Positions 17,734 to 25,588 of a DNA stretch of 64,000 bases are shown here, piece after piece; within the stretch, counting starts at the first letter, position 1; the number at the start of each line of letters is the position of its first letter. The stretch covers positions 124,001 to 188,000 of the forward strand of contig JADJHJ010000003.1 of NCBI GenBank assembly GCA_016707605.1, in the 5' to 3' direction. The translations under genes and the position numbers were made by a program. This DNA is from Candidatus Promineofilum glycogenicum. Its GTDB lineage: Bacteria; Chloroflexota; Anaerolineae; Promineifilales; Promineifilaceae. The notes under the pieces were generated by a model. It did not search any database, was not told where the DNA came from, and worked only from the letters and a program-made list of their open reading frames with translations.

Positions 17734-18168
17734 TCACCGGCTGAAGCGCCGGTAACCCCCGACCAGGACGGCGATGATGACCGTCGCTGCGATGAGGTGC
17801 AGGAAGGCGGCGATGCTGCTGGCAAGGATGGTTCTATGGGGCACAGGCAGCAAATAGTCGGGGATGAAGCTGAGCAGCAGGACGACGGCAGCGATGCGCA
17901 GAAACGTTCGCTCCGGCGCAGCGCGGTGGTGGGCAAGCCAGGCAAACAGCCCGGTGGCGACGAAGGCGGGGATGATGGTGAACAGCGTCGCGCGGGCATA
18001 GCTGTCCAGCGGCTTGAAGAGAGCGATGTCGGGCCAGAAGGCAACAGCGAGGGCCAGGACGGTGAGTACAGCGGCCGCTGCCAGCATTGCCGCAAGCGCT
18101 CCGAGAATAATCCATTGGCCGGTCGCCGGGACTGGCCGCGTGTTGGCTTTCAACGTGGTCATGGTCAT
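17734..18168 (-). CDS. Small four-helix membrane protein (DUF6069-like)
   Basis: The protein has 144 residues from ATG 18168 (GGAGAG just upstream). Four hydrophobic segments are spaced as in DUF6069 proteins, including a TIIPAFVATGLFAWLAHH loop and a FIPDYLLPV segment. Function unknown. It directly follows the CRP/FNR gene, so both may be co-transcribed. Confidence 0.75.
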   Translation of the reverse strand: MTMTTLKANTRPVPATGQWIILGALAAMLAAAAVLTVLALAVAFWPDIALFKPLDSYARATLFTIIPAFVATGLFAWLAHHRAAPERTFLRIAAVVLLLSFIPDYLLPVPHRTILASSIAAFLHLIAATVIIAVLVGGYRRFSR

Positions 18169-18218
18169 CTCTCCTTCATCTGCCCAAACACTGATTGATG
18201 GAGGCAGGATAACCACCC

Positions 18219-18938
18219 CTAGGATCCTGTCGCCGACTTTTGTCGGGTTTCGGCGGGATTGGCGAGTTGTTCAAGCGTGGGGCGGTCGAGAATGCGGATC
18301 TGCGCCCGGTCGACCGTGATCACACCATCTGCTTCCAGAGCGCGTAGCGCGCGCTGGACAACGTCCGGGACTGTACCAAGGCGCGAGGCTAACTCAGCCT
18401 GGGTAAACCAGCGCGGCCGGGCGACGATGTCATCGACAGCCCCTTCCAGCAATAGTCGCGCCATCCGCCCGGTCACCGGCCGGAGCGACAGGTCGCTGAC
18501 TAGCCCGACGAGAAACAGCATCCGTTCAGCCATGCGCTCGATAACGCTTTGGGCGAAGTCGGGCCGCTCGCGCAGCAGGCCGGTTAACGTGTCGCGAGGG
18601 ATGAGCCAGACGGCGCTCGGCTCCAGGGCAATGGCCGTGGCCGGGTTGGGCCGGCGGGAAAAGACGCCGATCTCGTTGAAGGTGTCATCCGGCTCGAGGA
18701 CTCGCAGGGTCTGCTCGCGACCGGTCGGTGCGCTCTTGACGACCTTGACGTAGCCCGTTTCGAGGAAGTACAGGCCGGGCTGGGCCTCCCCTTCCAGGAC
18801 AATAACCTCACCGGCGCGGTACTCCCGCCGGCGTGCGGCGCGCGCCAACTCGGCCAGGGTATCGTTGTCGAGGCCGCTGAAAAACGGCAGGCTACGCAAG
18901 CGGAGCAGGAGGGCGTCGGACGCGGCCGAACCGGACAT
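18219..18938 (-). CDS. CRP/FNR-family transcriptional regulator
   Basis: The protein has 239 residues. A cyclic-nucleotide-binding-type beta barrel (residues 15-125) has GLYFLETGYVKVVK, and a C-terminal winged helix has FTQAELASRLGTVPDVVQRA as the recognition helix. There are no clustered N-terminal cysteines, so it is not a [4Fe-4S] FNR; it resembles DNR/NnrR-type or general CRP-like sensors. Its position between the AOR and the oxidase-like membrane protein suggests control of these redox genes. The last bases run close to the downstream DUF6069-like gene. Confidence 0.88.
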   Translation of the reverse strand: MSGSAASDALLLRLRSLPFFSGLDNDTLAELARAARRREYRAGEVIVLEGEAQPGLYFLETGYVKVVKSAPTGREQTLRVLEPDDTFNEIGVFSRRPNPATAIALEPSAVWLIPRDTLTGLLRERPDFAQSVIERMAERMLFLVGLVSDLSLRPVTGRMARLLLEGAVDDIVARPRWFTQAELASRLGTVPDVVQRALRALEADGVITVDRAQIRILDRPTLEQLANPAETRQKSATGS

Positions 18939-19006
18939 GGACAGATTATAGCCTCCGGCGAGGCTTCGGCATCCTTCCTGCTTAATGACCGCGCCACTTG
19001 AGAAGC

Positions 19007-19043
19007 AAAGGGCGCCGTTACCTTCAAGGTAACAGCGCCCTTT
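19007..19043. terminator. Strong hairpin terminator after the AOR gene
   Basis: AAAGGGCGCCGTTACCTT and its near-perfect complement form a 17-base stem with a two-base loop, between the end of the AOR gene (minus) and the CRP/FNR gene start. A-runs and T-runs at both ends allow it to work in either direction. Confidence 0.8.
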
Positions 19044-19083
19044 GTGATCTACAACGGTGGCTGGTTAGGCCACAGGTTGCCGT

Positions 19084-20913
19084 TTAGATCACTTCCAGTT
19101 CCTGCAACTTCCAATCCGTCACCACCCCGTCCTTCCAGCCGCGCGCGCCGTAGTACTCGGCCAGCATCAGGTCCAGTTCGCAGACGTGGCCCAGATTGCC
19201 CGGCTCGGTCGAGGCCTCATGGGTGAAGCGGTGGGGCAGGTAGTCGCTGCCCTCGGCAAAGCCGGCCAGGTTGTTGTAGTAGCGCTCCAGGTTATAGATG
19301 CGCTCGCCGGTCTTCAGCATGTCATCGACGGTGAACTCCGGCAGGCCGACGAAGGCGGCGTACTGCTGGGTGTACTCCTCCACGCCCTGGGCGAAGGCGC
19401 TGAACTTGCACAGGTCGAGGCTGTCGGAGAAGGCGTGGATGTCCTGGAACGCCTTGACCAGCTTGCCCTTGCCGTCCCACTCCAGCGGGTCGGCCTTCAG
19501 GGATTGGAAGGGCATGATGTTAAGCTCGGCCGCCGGCGTATAGGCCCGCAGGTGGCACGCGCCGCGGTTGCTGGTGGCGTAGGCGATGCCCATGCCCTTG
19601 ATGCCGCGCGGGTCATAGGCCGGGATGGCCTGGCCCTTGACGGTGTTCGACACTTCAGGATGGCCAAGGTTGGCGGCAAAGCGCGCCGGCCCTTCGGCCA
19701 GCGCGTCGCCCACGCCCTGGCGATAGGCGATCATCTCGGTCAACTCGATCATCTTCGGCCAGTCGCCCCAGGCCAACGGCGGATGGCCGTTGAGATAGCC
19801 CTTCTCGGCGATCTCCATGTAGGTCGAGAAGGCGTTGCCCAACTCGATCGTGTCCATGCCGTAGTCGTTGCACTGGTCGATCATCTTGACCACGGCGTTG
19901 ATGTCGTGGTGGCCGGAGTTGGCGCCCAGCGCCCAGGCCGACTCGTACTCAACGCTCTCCATGCGCAACCCCTTGTACATGCCGTCCTTCAGCTCGACCT
20001 CTTTCTTGCAGGCCACGGGGCAGGCGTGGCAGGTGGGGTTGTTGACCAGGATGTGGTCGTAGACGTGTTCGCCGCTCAGGTTCTCGCACTCGTCACCGTA
20101 GCCGGTCACCCGGCCGTTCCACGACGGCAGCGCGCCCATCGTGTTGGTGATGTTCATCAGCACGTTGGTGCCATAGAGCGACAGGCCGCCCTTGCGCGGG
20201 CTGGTGATGTTGGCCTCGTCCATGATGACGGCCAGAGCGCGGTCGTGGGCCTTCTTCCAGGCCTCCTTGTTGGCCGGCTTGGGCAGCACCTTCTTGGCCT
20301 TGATGACCACGGCCTTCAGGTTCTTCGCGCCGCCGACGCAGCCCGTGCCGCCACGGCCGCTGGCCCGGTCGTTCTCGTTGACCCAACTGGCGAAGCGCAC
20401 GAGGTGCTCGCCCGCCGGGCCGATGGTGATGACGGTCAGGTCCTTCTCGCCAAATTGGGCCTGGAAGTGCTTGACCGTCTCGTGGACGCTCATGCCCCAG
20501 ACGGCCGAGGCGTCGCGCAGTTCTACTTTGCCATCCTCGATGTAGGCGTAGACCGGCGTGTCGGCCTTGCCCTTGAAGATCAAGCCGTCGAAGCCGGCCC
20601 AGCGCAGGCGGGCCGCCGACCAACCGCCGTGGTGGCTGTCGGTCACGGTTCCGGTCAGGGGCGACTTGGTTACGATAGCCATCCGGCCGCTCATGTTGGC
20701 CGCCGTCCCAGTCAGCGGGCCATTCATGAAGCACAGGATGTTATCGGGCGACAACGGTTCGACCGTTGGGCCGGCCTCAAAGACGTAGCGCACCCCCAGA
20801 CCGCGCGCGCCAATGTACTTGCGCGCCCACTCTTCGGGGATGCCCTTGTATTCCACACTGCCCGACGTCAGATCGACGTGGGCGACATTGTCTGCATAAC
20901 CACCGAGTTCCAT
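19084..20913 (-). CDS. aor: Tungsten-dependent aldehyde:ferredoxin oxidoreductase
   Basis: The protein has 609 residues from ATG 20913, which matches the usual family length; a longer in-frame start at 21063 overlaps the next gene and adds unrelated sequence. The N-terminal domain has YIGARGLGVRYVFE and the pterin-binding RGGTGCVGGAKNLKAVV. The [4Fe-4S] ligands are CHACPVAC (CX2CX3C) near residue 290 and a distal Cys in LDLCKF. The enzyme oxidises aldehydes to acids using ferredoxin. The upstream protoglobin-MoaD gene and the divergent maturase group fit its cofactor assembly. Confidence 0.93.
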   Translation of the reverse strand: MELGGYADNVAHVDLTSGSVEYKGIPEEWARKYIGARGLGVRYVFEAGPTVEPLSPDNILCFMNGPLTGTAANMSGRMAIVTKSPLTGTVTDSHHGGWSAARLRWAGFDGLIFKGKADTPVYAYIEDGKVELRDASAVWGMSVHETVKHFQAQFGEKDLTVITIGPAGEHLVRFASWVNENDRASGRGGTGCVGGAKNLKAVVIKAKKVLPKPANKEAWKKAHDRALAVIMDEANITSPRKGGLSLYGTNVLMNITNTMGALPSWNGRVTGYGDECENLSGEHVYDHILVNNPTCHACPVACKKEVELKDGMYKGLRMESVEYESAWALGANSGHHDINAVVKMIDQCNDYGMDTIELGNAFSTYMEIAEKGYLNGHPPLAWGDWPKMIELTEMIAYRQGVGDALAEGPARFAANLGHPEVSNTVKGQAIPAYDPRGIKGMGIAYATSNRGACHLRAYTPAAELNIMPFQSLKADPLEWDGKGKLVKAFQDIHAFSDSLDLCKFSAFAQGVEEYTQQYAAFVGLPEFTVDDMLKTGERIYNLERYYNNLAGFAEGSDYLPHRFTHEASTEPGNLGHVCELDLMLAEYYGARGWKDGVVTDWKLQELEVI

Positions 20914-21028
20914 TTCCCTCATCCTTTCCCAAAGCAGGGTATGAAGTGTTCCAGCGAATTCCGCAATGTGGGGGGTTGTTGTCAGGTTTTCAATGGGTGG
21001 GGCGTTCACCTCCTCGATGATGGGTTGG

Positions 21029-21925
21029 CTAACGGCCGGGGGGGAAGATGCTGATCGTATCATGGGGCTGAATCGCCGCGGCGAAACCGCCGTCGTAGGC
21101 CGCGTTGCGGCCGTTCAACAGGAAGCGCCAGCCGCCCGGCGCGGGGACGTAACTCTCGTAGACCTCGACCCAGGCCGAGTCGTCCTTCTCGTGCGAATGC
21201 CAGACGGGGCGCAGGCAGTCGGCGCGCAACTCCGGCAGGTAGTTGAAGAAGCGGCGCAACAGACTTTCCATCGTCTCGCCGGGGGCGGCGTTGGCCGTCA
21301 GCGTTCGTTGCCCGGCGACCAGGCGCAGGCGGCCGAAGAGGGCGAAGCCGACCGGGAACTCGCCGCGGTCGAACTCAATCGCGGCGCGATAGCCCATGTC
21401 CATCAGGTGCAACTGCACCGACAGGAACTTGTTCCAGCCGGCCAGCGCCGGGGCGATGACCGCGCCGGGCAGGCCCGACTCGCCCAGGGCGCGGGCAAAG
21501 GCCGCGCCCATCAGGCCGATGGACGTGGTGACGTAGGCGGGTGGAACGTGGATGTGGCGCGGGCCGTGGGCGGCGTGGTACTTGCCGGCGCGGAAGAGAT
21601 AGGCGGCGAACTCGTCGCTGGTGTCCATGCCCAGCACGCGGGCCAGCCAGACGGCGAAGAAGCGGCGGCGCTCGGCCAGGTGCTCTTCGTCCGCGCCGCT
21701 CTCCCAGCCCAGCACAGCGGCCGTCTCCGGCACGGACAGCAGGTGGTCATAGGTGCCGACGACCATCTCGTTGGCGCGCGCCAGCAACGGCTCGACGGTG
21801 CGAGACATGGCCGCCTTGTCCGCCGGGCCAAAGCCGACGAAGCGCAGCAAACGATGCCACTCGGCCGCCGGTTCGGGGATCAGACCATGGATTTCCAGGC
21901 TTTCGGTCGTTTCTACGTGCTCCAT
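21029..21925 (-). CDS. Protoglobin fused to a MoaD-like domain
   Basis: The protein has 298 residues. Residues 20-195 form a protoglobin/globin-coupled-sensor fold; the probable proximal heme histidine is in RAGKYHAAHG and is followed by VPPAYVTTSIGLMG. Residues 205-298 have a beta-grasp MoaD pattern: RLVAGQRTLTANAAPGETME, then NYLPEL, FLLNGRNAAYDGG and a terminal DTISIFPPGR. The end is Gly-Arg, not Gly-Gly, so it may not act as a sulfur carrier. It lies 115 bases upstream of the AOR start and is likely co-transcribed with it. It may sense O2 or NO for cofactor insertion, but this is speculative. Confidence 0.8.
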   Translation of the reverse strand: MEHVETTESLEIHGLIPEPAAEWHRLLRFVGFGPADKAAMSRTVEPLLARANEMVVGTYDHLLSVPETAAVLGWESGADEEHLAERRRFFAVWLARVLGMDTSDEFAAYLFRAGKYHAAHGPRHIHVPPAYVTTSIGLMGAAFARALGESGLPGAVIAPALAGWNKFLSVQLHLMDMGYRAAIEFDRGEFPVGFALFGRLRLVAGQRTLTANAAPGETMESLLRRFFNYLPELRADCLRPVWHSHEKDDSAWVEVYESYVPAPGGWRFLLNGRNAAYDGGFAAAIQPHDTISIFPPGR

Positions 21926-22035
21926 CTACGCCTCGACCGCCGAAAGATTAACCACGGTTAACATCCAAAGTATACGGCGTAAAAGCCGGGGCGACAACTG
22001 TAGAAACACTTAAGCATTGTTGCGCGCTTGCCGCC

Positions 22036-22150
22036 CCCCTCGCCCTCCGGGAGAGGGCTGGGGAGAGGGTGCTGCTCCCTCGCCCTTTGGTAGAGGGTTG
22101 GGGAGAGGGCACTGCCCCCTCGCCCTCCGGGAGAGGGTTAGGGAAAGGGC
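22036..22150. repeat. Three tandem copies of the CCCTCGCCC/GGGAGAGGG palindrome
   Basis: Three units of about 39 bases, each with CTCGCCCTCCGGGAGAGGG or a close variant followed by TTGGGGAGAGGG, are separated by short spacers. Single copies occur inside the R-M gene (1093) and at the end of the SpoU gene (42327). The array occupies the gap between two divergent genes. Confidence 0.85.
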
Positions 22151-22248
22151 CTCTGACAGCCAGTCAGCCCTACACCTCTCCCCAATCCGGGCTATAATCC
22201 AACTCTCAACTGCGCCCCCACACCGGCGCCAAAACGGAGAGCAAACCC

Positions 22249-22440
22249 ATGCGACGATTCCCAGTGATCCTGTTGACGACTCTGGCCCTGCTGCTGACGG
22301 CCCTGCCCGCACTGGCTCAGGAGGGCGACCCGCTGGCCCACTCTGTCCTCGTCCCGCCCACGGTGGCCTGGGTGATGGTCGGGCTGGCCGTGCTGGCCTT
22401 TCTGCTGCTGCTGCTTTGGTCGGCGCGTGGGCCGCGCTGA
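22249..22440 (+). CDS. Small exported membrane protein
   Basis: The protein has 63 residues: a signal peptide (MRRFPVILLTTLALLLTALP, cleavage after ALAQ likely), a short outside loop and a C-terminal membrane helix. ACGGAGAG lies upstream of the start and GGCTATAAT further upstream could be its -10 box. Function unknown. Codon use is like neighbouring genes. Confidence 0.55.
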   Translation: MRRFPVILLTTLALLLTALPALAQEGDPLAHSVLVPPTVAWVMVGLAVLAFLLLLLWSARGPR

Positions 22441-22504
22441 GCCAACCGAAGCTAGGCTACCAGCAAGTCAAAACCTCACTCGCGCAGGGCTTTTCTATGG
22501 TCGC

Positions 22505-22602
22505 TCACGCACGTTCGTGGACATGACCCGTGGAGTGCGCATGCTCAGATGCGCTCCGCTTACCCGTCCGCATCTGAGGATGCGGACTCTGCGCTCCTTG
22601 AA
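22505..22602. repeat. Palindromic repeat block with GTCCGCATC..GATGCGGAC
   Basis: Two nested hairpins, GTGCGCATGCTCAGATGCGC and GTCCGCATCTGAGGATGCGGAC, lie between the small membrane gene and the convergent gene at 22609. The second is shared with the copy inside the R-M gene at 1381-1410. Confidence 0.75.
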
Positions 22603-22608
22603 CTGCGC

Positions 22609-22803
22609 TCACTCATCAAGCTTGCCGTCAGCAATCAGCATCCGTCTGACGTCCTCTAACGACTCGCGCGGCTCGGCCTCTCGTTCGCGGGCCAGGAAGA
22701 TGTCATAGCGTTGGTGGCGCTGCCGCGTGGCGCTGATCGCCAAAGTGGCGACCAGTAGCAGCGGCAGCCCAAAGACGAGCAAAATCTCCAGAGTAGCCCT
22801 CAT
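22609..22803 (-). CDS. Chimeric small protein: membrane helix plus RelB-like antitoxin tail
   Basis: The protein has 64 residues. The first 28 form a membrane helix (ILLVFGLPLLLVATLAIS). The last 32 (starting YDIFLAREREAEPRESLEDV) closely match the end of the antitoxin at 24171-24368 (YDILVAREREDEPRESLEEV). No toxin gene is adjacent. It may be a recombined antitoxin remnant or a membrane-tethered neutraliser. Confidence 0.5.
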   Translation of the reverse strand: MRATLEILLVFGLPLLLVATLAISATRQRHQRYDIFLAREREAEPRESLEDVRRMLIADGKLDE

Positions 22804-22945
22804 CCCCGAAGTATACAGGGGAAACCCTCAGCCAAAAGAGCGTACAAAAGGCCCTATCCAACCGGCCGCCGGCCCCATTACAATGCTCCCAGACGCCGCC
22901 GGCCTTGCGCCGGCATCGGCCACTAATCGGAGAAGGAGCACAAGC

Positions 22946-23890
22946 ATGGACAACGACGATCAACAGGTCGGCACGCTGCTGACCCGGCGCGAGATGCTCA
23001 AGCTGCTGGGCGCGCTGGGCGCGGCGATGCTGGTCGGCTGTGGGCCGGACACAACGGGCCAGGCGGCCACGGCTACGACGGCGGGCGCGGCCACGACTGG
23101 GGCGGCCACGGCCACACCGGGCATCGAGGGGCAGACGGTGGCCGCCGTCACCGCCGCGCCGACCGTCCAGGCCGAGTTGACGGCCGAGATGGCCACGGCC
23201 GAGACAAGCAACCTGACCGCCGTGCCCGACTGCGTCGTCCGGCCGGAGCTGACCGAGGGGCCGTACTTCGTGGACACGCAGCTCAACCGCAGCGACATTC
23301 GCCCCGACCCCACCAGCGGCGCGGTCAGCGAGGGGGCGCTGCTGTCGTTGGCCTTCGTTGTGTCCCAGGTGGGCAACAACGTCTGCACGCCGCTGGCCGG
23401 GGCGGTGGTGGACGTGTGGCACTGCGACGCGCTGGGCGTCTACTCGGCTGTCTCCGACCCCGGCTTCGACACCTCCAGCCAGCAGTTCCTGCGCGGCTAT
23501 CAGACGACCGACGGCAGCGGCCGCGCCCAGTTCACGACCATCTACCCCGGCTGGTACTCCGGCCGCACCGTCCACATCCACTTCAAGGTGCGGACGAACG
23601 CCACGGCCGACCAGGCGTATGAGTTCACGTCGCAACTGTTCTTCGACGAGGCGCTCAACGACCAGGTGCTCGCCCAGCCGCCCTACGCCGCCAGGGGGCA
23701 GCGCAACACCTTCAACAGCGAGGACGGCATCTACAACGACCTGCTGCTGCTCGACGTGAGCCAGACGGCCGAGGGGTATGCCACGACGTTCAACATTGGC
23801 CTCGATCTGTCGGATGCCAACGTGGGTGGGGCGGACGGCAACGGGGGTGGGCCGGGCGGTGCTCCGCCAAGAGGCGGTACTAGACCATAG
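22946..23890 (+). CDS. Exported intradiol ring-cleavage dioxygenase-like protein
   Basis: The protein has 314 residues from ATG 22946 (AGAAGGAG upstream). The N-terminus has a Tat-like TRREMLKLLG motif running into a lipobox MLVGC, so it is probably an exported lipoprotein. After a Thr/Ala-rich linker comes the intradiol dioxygenase fold: LTEGPYFVD, AVVDVWHCDALGVY, and the iron-ligand region YPGWYSGRTVHIHFKV with the two histidines. Such enzymes open catechol rings with non-heme Fe(III). Extracytoplasmic members are common in soil bacteria, but their substrates are unknown. The tail is Gly-rich. Confidence 0.88.
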   Translation: MDNDDQQVGTLLTRREMLKLLGALGAAMLVGCGPDTTGQAATATTAGAATTGAATATPGIEGQTVAAVTAAPTVQAELTAEMATAETSNLTAVPDCVVRPELTEGPYFVDTQLNRSDIRPDPTSGAVSEGALLSLAFVVSQVGNNVCTPLAGAVVDVWHCDALGVYSAVSDPGFDTSSQQFLRGYQTTDGSGRAQFTTIYPGWYSGRTVHIHFKVRTNATADQAYEFTSQLFFDEALNDQVLAQPPYAARGQRNTFNSEDGIYNDLLLLDVSQTAEGYATTFNIGLDLSDANVGGADGNGGGPGGAPPRGGTRP

Positions 23891-23914
23891 AGCTGAACGC
23901 TTTCACTGGCAAGC

Positions 23915-24178
23915 TTAAGGGCGATAAGCATCCCGGCGGTGCCGGACGCTTACTATTTCGACCACAAGTTGCTCATGGAGGATGCGGTAGACCACGCGAT
24001 AATCGCCGACGCGGATACGCCACAGGTCATCTGTGCCCTCTAGTTTGCGATTGCCGAGCGGGTAGGGTTGTTTAGAAAGGCTCTCGATCTTGCTGAGTAT
24101 TCTGGACACCGTGCGCTTATCAAGACTGGCAAGTTCCTTCCGGGCTGACCGTAGGAACGTAATGCGATATTCACTCAT
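23915..24178 (-). CDS. RelE/ParE-family toxin
   Basis: The protein has 87 residues with the RelE pattern: YRITFLRSARKELASLDK, LSKQPYPLGNRKLEG, WRIRVGDYRVVYRI and a basic end RHRRDAY. RelE toxins cut mRNA on the ribosome. It overlaps the upstream antitoxin gene by 8 bases. Confidence 0.9.
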   Translation of the reverse strand: MSEYRITFLRSARKELASLDKRTVSRILSKIESLSKQPYPLGNRKLEGTDDLWRIRVGDYRVVYRILHEQLVVEIVSVRHRRDAYRP

Positions 24179-24368
24179 CGAGCTTTCCGTCAGCGATCAG
24201 CAACCGCTTGACTTCTTCCAACGACTCTCGCGGTTCGTCTTCGCGTTCACGCGCAACGAGGATGTCGTATATGTCTTCCCACAGCTCCCCATAGCGCTCC
24301 AGGTCCAGCACAACGGCCTTGCGCTTGCCCGATACATCCGTCACAAATTGAATACCATCAAGTGTCAT
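24171..24368 (-). CDS. RelB/Phd-type antitoxin
   Basis: The protein has 65 residues. GIQFVTDVSGKRKAVVLDLE at the N-terminus is a Phd/YefM-like dimerisation strand region and the acidic C-terminus (EDEPRESLEEVKRLLIADGK) is the toxin-binding tail. It is upstream of and overlaps the RelE gene. A copy of its tail is found in the gene at 22609-22803. Confidence 0.87.
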   Translation of the reverse strand: MTLDGIQFVTDVSGKRKAVVLDLERYGELWEDIYDILVAREREDEPRESLEEVKRLLIADGKLDE

Positions 24369-24500
24369 TTATTTCTCTCGCGTATTCGATGCTACCCGTA
24401 TTAGATAGAAACGGATGATACTATTGTAACATATGGGCAGTATCATTGGATATGCCACTTACCAGGGTTTTTCATCGGATATGTAAGCCCAAGGGTTGAT

Positions 24501-24740
24501 ATGGTGCAATTGGTAGTTAGAACCGGTGATGGCCTGGCCGTCCTCCTGCCCGACGAGGCGATTGAACGGCTTGGCCTCCACGAAGGCAGCGAAGTGGCCG
24601 TAGCGTTCGCGCCCGATGGGCGACAGATGCTTATCGCGCCGGCCGGGGTGGATTTGGACGACGTTGACCCCGAATTCGCCCGGCAACTGGACGCCTTCAT
24701 CGCCCACTACCGCCCGGCGCTGGTGGCGCTGGCGCGATGA
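24501..24740 (+). CDS. AbrB/MazE-type antitoxin
   Basis: The protein has 79 residues. VRTGDGLAVLLPDEAIERLG followed by LHEGSEVAVAF is the swapped-hairpin AbrB/MazE DNA-binding pattern; the C-terminus probably binds the Doc partner. The stop overlaps the start of the Doc gene by four bases (ATGA). The AT-rich 130 bases upstream (24369-24500) should hold promoters for this pair and the divergent RelBE pair. Confidence 0.83.
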   Translation: MVQLVVRTGDGLAVLLPDEAIERLGLHEGSEVAVAFAPDGRQMLIAPAGVDLDDVDPEFARQLDAFIAHYRPALVALAR

Positions 24741-25126
24741 CCCGCCACCTCAGCCCCCAGCAGGTGCTGTTCATCCACGCCCGGCTGACCGACGAGACGG
24801 GCGGCGACCACCTGCTGCGCGACGTGGGGCTGCTGGCGTCGGCCGTGGCCCGGCCGCGGGCGGCGTTCGGCGGCGAAGAGCTATACCCCGACCTGTTCGC
24901 CCAGGCGGCGGCGCTGATGCAATCGCTGGTTCTCAACCACCCATTTCTCGACGGCAACAAGCGGACGGGGATTATCGCCGCGGCGCTACTGCTGCTGCGC
25001 AACGGCTATCGGCTGACGGCCGACAACGCCGAACTGGAGCGCTTCACCTTCGCCGTGGTCAACGGCCGGCAAACGCCGGACGCGATGGCCGCCTGGTTCC
25101 GGGCGCACACTATCTCTGTGCTTTAG
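24737..25126 (+). CDS. doc: Doc (death-on-curing) Fic-fold toxin
   Basis: The protein has 129 residues. The Fic core motif is HPFLDGNKRTG (near residue 69); the lysine in place of the second Gly of classic Fic places it with Doc proteins, which phosphorylate EF-Tu instead of transferring AMP. It is coupled to the AbrB-like antitoxin by overlap. The usual Doc motif has Ala where this protein has Gly (DANKR versus DGNKR). Confidence 0.87.
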   Translation: MTRHLSPQQVLFIHARLTDETGGDHLLRDVGLLASAVARPRAAFGGEELYPDLFAQAAALMQSLVLNHPFLDGNKRTGIIAAALLLLRNGYRLTADNAELERFTFAVVNGRQTPDAMAAWFRAHTISVL

Positions 25127-25291
25127 TCTTTTCTCAGAAACTTCTCTCTGTAAGGCGTCCTGTGGTAAAGTCCGTAGAACACGTGTGCGAACGCCGGACG
25201 GGGGAACGCCCCACCGCCGGCCGAGCGCCCTTTCCCGATTGGGGGGAGTGAGTGTCGAGCGCACGATTTTGTATAGAAAGGAGAGTTACAA

Positions 25292-25489
25292 ATGGCGTAC
25301 CAGTTCAAGAATAGCAAGGGTAAGACCTACTTCCTACACTCCCGCAACGTGGAGTTGAAGGGCGGTCGCACCCAGACGTTGTACTTCTTTGCCAAGGAGC
25401 CGGGGCAGGGCGCGTTGGACGCGGTCCCGTCCGGCTATCAGGTCGCTGAGTCGAAGAACGGGCTGCCCGTGCTGAAGAAGCAGGCCTAG
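25292..25489 (+). CDS. Small conserved protein of unknown function
   Basis: The protein has 65 residues: MAYQFKNSKGKTYFLHSRNV, then TLYFFAKEPGQGALDAVP and a basic end. It is preceded by AAAGGAG at a good distance and followed by a strong terminator, so it is a real single-gene unit. Lysine and tyrosine are rich. No known domain was recognised. Confidence 0.75.
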   Translation: MAYQFKNSKGKTYFLHSRNVELKGGRTQTLYFFAKEPGQGALDAVPSGYQVAESKNGLPVLKKQA

Positions 25490-25509
25490 TTTCCAACAAC
25501 ACGACCTAG

Positions 25510-25545
25510 AAAAAGGGCGGAACCGCTGTCGGTTCCGCCCTTTTT
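25510..25545. terminator. Bidirectional intrinsic terminator
   Basis: AAAAAGGGCGGAACCG, a four-base loop and CGGTTCCGCCCTTTTT form a perfect 16-base stem with A-run and T-run. It separates the plus-strand small gene from the convergent nitrite reductase gene. Confidence 0.92.
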
Positions 25546-25588
25546 GCTTCCTGGGCCGGCTCGGGCAACGTCTTGGCCCGTGCGGCGT

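Noticed and set aside
22036..22150. Three regularly spaced repeats as a CRISPR array
   Set aside because: The units are palindromes of a dispersed family, the gaps are under 12 bases, and single copies occur inside genes.
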